Shown here piece after piece: positions 6,076 through 6,827 of a stretch of DNA of 6,827 bases. Every line of letters starts with the position of its first letter. Positions within the stretch are counted from its first letter, which is position 1. Under the pieces are notes generated by a model. It saw nothing but the letters and a program-made list of their open reading frames with translations, was not told the DNA's origin and did no database searches. This stretch comes from an uncultured Bacillota bacterium (GTDB lineage Bacteria; Bacillota; Clostridia; Peptostreptococcales; Anaerovoracaceae), in NCBI GenBank assembly GCA_946629205.1, contig CAMOXP010000073.1, positions 1-6,827 on the forward strand, in the 5' to 3' direction. The position numbers were made by a program, and so were the translations under genes.

Positions 6076-6264
6076 AATAACTACGATTTTTTCCTCAACC
6101 ACTTGCTCACAGAGGCTCATGGATGGGTTAGCCGGAATAGAAGTCGTAGTTTTTGCATCTATTCGATCTTAAAACTACTATCTACTCTCTCTGAGAGCCT
6201 CAGCATCCTTATGCAAAGGCAAGAAATCGTAGTTATTATGCTGTCTTGACAGAAAAACTACGAC
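6076..6264. repeat. Array of five ACTACGA-type motifs in alternating orientation
   Basis: Five copies of a motif centred on ACTACGA, usually preceded by A-rich sequence, occur at 6080-6086 (+), 6144-6150 (-), 6174-6180 (+, ACTACTA), 6227-6233 (-) and 6257-6263 (+). AATAACTACGATTT at 6076-6089 is repeated exactly, inverted, at 6224-6237. AAAAACTACGAC at 6253-6264 is repeated exactly, inverted, at 6143-6154. Copies two and three, and copies four and five, form two inverted pairs with the same 30-bp offset. The array sits between the predicted mraZ and lgt promoters, outside both transcripts. It could be a set of protein binding sites, a small non-coding element or a mobile-element remnant. I do not recognise it. 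Confidence 0.75.
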
Positions 6265-6283
6265 AGTCCGTTTTTTGAAGGCC

Positions 6284-6319
6284 CCCGGCCCGCCGAGTTT
6301 GAGTGTCCCGGCTCGCCGA
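6284..6319 (+). repeat. 13-bp direct repeat just upstream of the lgt promoter
   Basis: CCCGGCCCGCCGA (6284-6296) and CCCGGCTCGCCGA (6307-6319) match at 12 of 13 positions with a 23-bp period, close to two helical turns. The second copy ends seven bases before the proposed -35 box of lgt, a position suited to a regulator. The high GC content also allows chance similarity. Confidence 0.5.
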
Positions 6320-6325
6320 TACTGC

Positions 6326-6354
6326 TTGCCTGCGGGGCATCTCGTCAGTATAAT
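6326..6354 (+). promoter_or_regulatory. Sigma-A type promoter of lgt
   Basis: TATAAT at 6349-6354 is a perfect -10 box. Seventeen bases upstream is TTGCCT (6326-6331), a 4 of 6 match to the -35 consensus. Transcription should begin near 6361, giving a leader of about 36 bases that includes the AAAGGAG ribosome binding site at 6381-6387. Confidence 0.75.
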
Positions 6355-6396
6355 GGGACTTGCAGAATCAAGTGGAGCAGAAAGGAGACTCGGGAC

Positions 6397-6827
6397 ATGC
6401 CCACGCCATACCCTGTCGCGTTTGAAATATTCGGTCTTGAAATCATGTGGTACGCCATCTTCGTCACAGGCGGCATTGTTATCGCAACGCTGATCACCTA
6501 TTTTCGCGCGCCGAAACACGGAATCAGTCAGGATACACTCCTGAACATGGTCCTCATCAGTGTTCCCATCGGGATCATCGGCGCCAGAGCCTACTATGTG
6601 CTGTTCAGCTGGAGCAGCTACGCCGGGGACATCGTCAAGATCCTGAACTTCCGCGGAGGCGGACTGGCCATCCACGGCGGACTGATCGCCGGTCTGGGCA
6701 CAGCTTGCATCCTGTGCCTGATCTGGAAGGTACGGCCTCTGAATCTGCTGGACCTCCTTGTTCCTGCCATCGCCCTTGGCCAGTGCATCGGCAGATGGGG
6801 CAATTACTTCAACGGGGAAGCCCACGG
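6397..6827 (+). CDS. lgt: Lgt, prolipoprotein diacylglyceryl transferase (N-terminal part, runs off right edge)
   Basis: Lgt is an integral membrane enzyme that moves diacylglycerol from phosphatidylglycerol to the lipobox cysteine of prolipoproteins, the first step of lipoprotein maturation. The visible 143 codons start MPTPYPVAFEIFGLEIMWYA, followed by a membrane helix, IGARAYYVLF at 61-70, and FRGGGLAIHGGLIAG at 85-99 with the conserved His93. The Lgt signature GRWGNYFNGEAH is at 132-143, including Arg133, Asn136, Asn139 and Glu141. The ATG at 6397 has AAAGGAG nine bases upstream and a clear promoter. It is divergent from mraZ. The remaining part of a roughly 250-300 residue protein lies beyond the window. 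Because the stop is outside, automatic ORF lists may miss it and show an antisense frame instead. Confidence 0.96.
   Translation, partial: MPTPYPVAFEIFGLEIMWYAIFVTGGIVIATLITYFRAPKHGISQDTLLNMVLISVPIGIIGARAYYVLFSWSSYAGDIVKILNFRGGGLAIHGGLIAGLGTACILCLIWKVRPLNLLDLLVPAIALGQCIGRWGNYFNGEAH

Larger units (their letters stand above)
5821..6396. other. 576-bp divergent intergenic region between mraZ and lgt
   Basis: I see no convincing gene here. From mraZ outward it holds the mraZ leader with an 11-bp tandem repeat, the mraZ promoter with GTGG boxes, and a second GTGG cluster. A C-rich stretch with a 12-bp tandem duplication follows, then an AT-rich segment (about 6060-6280) with five ACTACGA-type motifs. 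Nearest lgt are a GC-rich 13-bp direct repeat and the lgt promoter. Short reading frames on both strands lack family resemblance and overlap these elements or antisense lgt. Confidence 0.85.

Noticed and set aside
6119..6172. 17-codon frame beginning MDGLAGIEVVV with AGAGG just upstream
   Set aside because: The AGAGG is only three bases from the ATG, no promoter precedes it, and the frame is partly made of the repeated motif.
6246..6251. Perfect TTGACA as a possible -35 box for lgt
   Set aside because: No -10-like hexamer lies 16-18 bases downstream, and the hexamer is part of the CTGTC/GACAG stem. The TATAAT at 6349 explains lgt better.
6076..6264. CRISPR array
   Set aside because: Repeats are too short, alternate in orientation and are unevenly spaced, and no cas gene is present.
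6076..6264. Insertion sequence or MITE with terminal inverted repeats
   Set aside because: The exact inverted repeats interlock instead of bounding one segment, and no flanking target duplication was found. Not ruled out as a remnant.
6275..6493. 72-codon plus-strand frame overlapping the lgt start
   Set aside because: Begins at a TTG without a ribosome binding site, spans the lgt promoter and continues out of frame inside lgt.
6178..6825. 215-codon minus-strand frame at the right edge
   Set aside because: Antisense to lgt, which has a promoter, a ribosome binding site and the family signature. The frame also crosses the repeat array and the lgt promoter.

Overview
The window carries the first part of a division and cell wall (dcw) gene cluster, read on the minus strand, and the start of a divergent lipoprotein-processing gene on the plus strand. 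Reading the minus strand from its promoter, the order is mraZ, rsmH (mraW), an ftsL-type gene, a class B penicillin-binding protein with one PASTA domain (FtsI/SpoVD type), murF, and the first 101 codons of mraY, which runs off the left edge. On the plus strand, lgt begins at 6397 and runs off the right edge.

The gene order, the Firmicutes-type FtsL/DivIC protein, the PASTA-tailed PBP and the four-cysteine RsmH suggest a fairly GC-rich member of the Clostridia. A Family XIII/Anaerovoracaceae-like anaerobe would fit, but that placement is inference. murE is missing from its usual slot between the PBP gene and murF.

Minus-strand layout: a near-consensus sigma-A promoter (TTGACA, 17 bp, TAAAAT) lies about 90 bp before mraZ. 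GTGG direct repeats overlap and precede it and look like MraZ operators. mraZ and rsmH are separated by 63 bp made almost wholly of a 14-bp tandem repeat. rsmH and ftsL are 15 bp apart. ftsL and the PBP gene are separated by 80 bp holding a GC-rich hairpin followed by a T6 run, a possible attenuator. The PBP stop codon lies in a 15-bp unit repeated three times, which creates TAATG overlaps with the murF reading frame. murF and mraY are separated by 80 bp of degenerate purine-rich repeats.

The 576-bp region between mraZ and lgt is regulatory rather than coding. Next to lgt it has a TATAAT promoter preceded by a 13-bp direct repeat. In its AT-rich middle, five copies of an ACTACGA-centred motif alternate in orientation. 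Four of them form two 38-bp units with matching arms, 83 bp apart. This array lies between the two promoters, so the transcripts predicted here do not include it, and I recognise no known element in it. It is the least explained signal in the window.

Together the genes supply the cluster regulator and 16S rRNA methylation (mraZ, rsmH), the septal transpeptidase and its divisome partner (PBP, ftsL), the last cytoplasmic and first membrane step of peptidoglycan precursor synthesis (murF, mraY), and lipid modification of lipoproteins (lgt).
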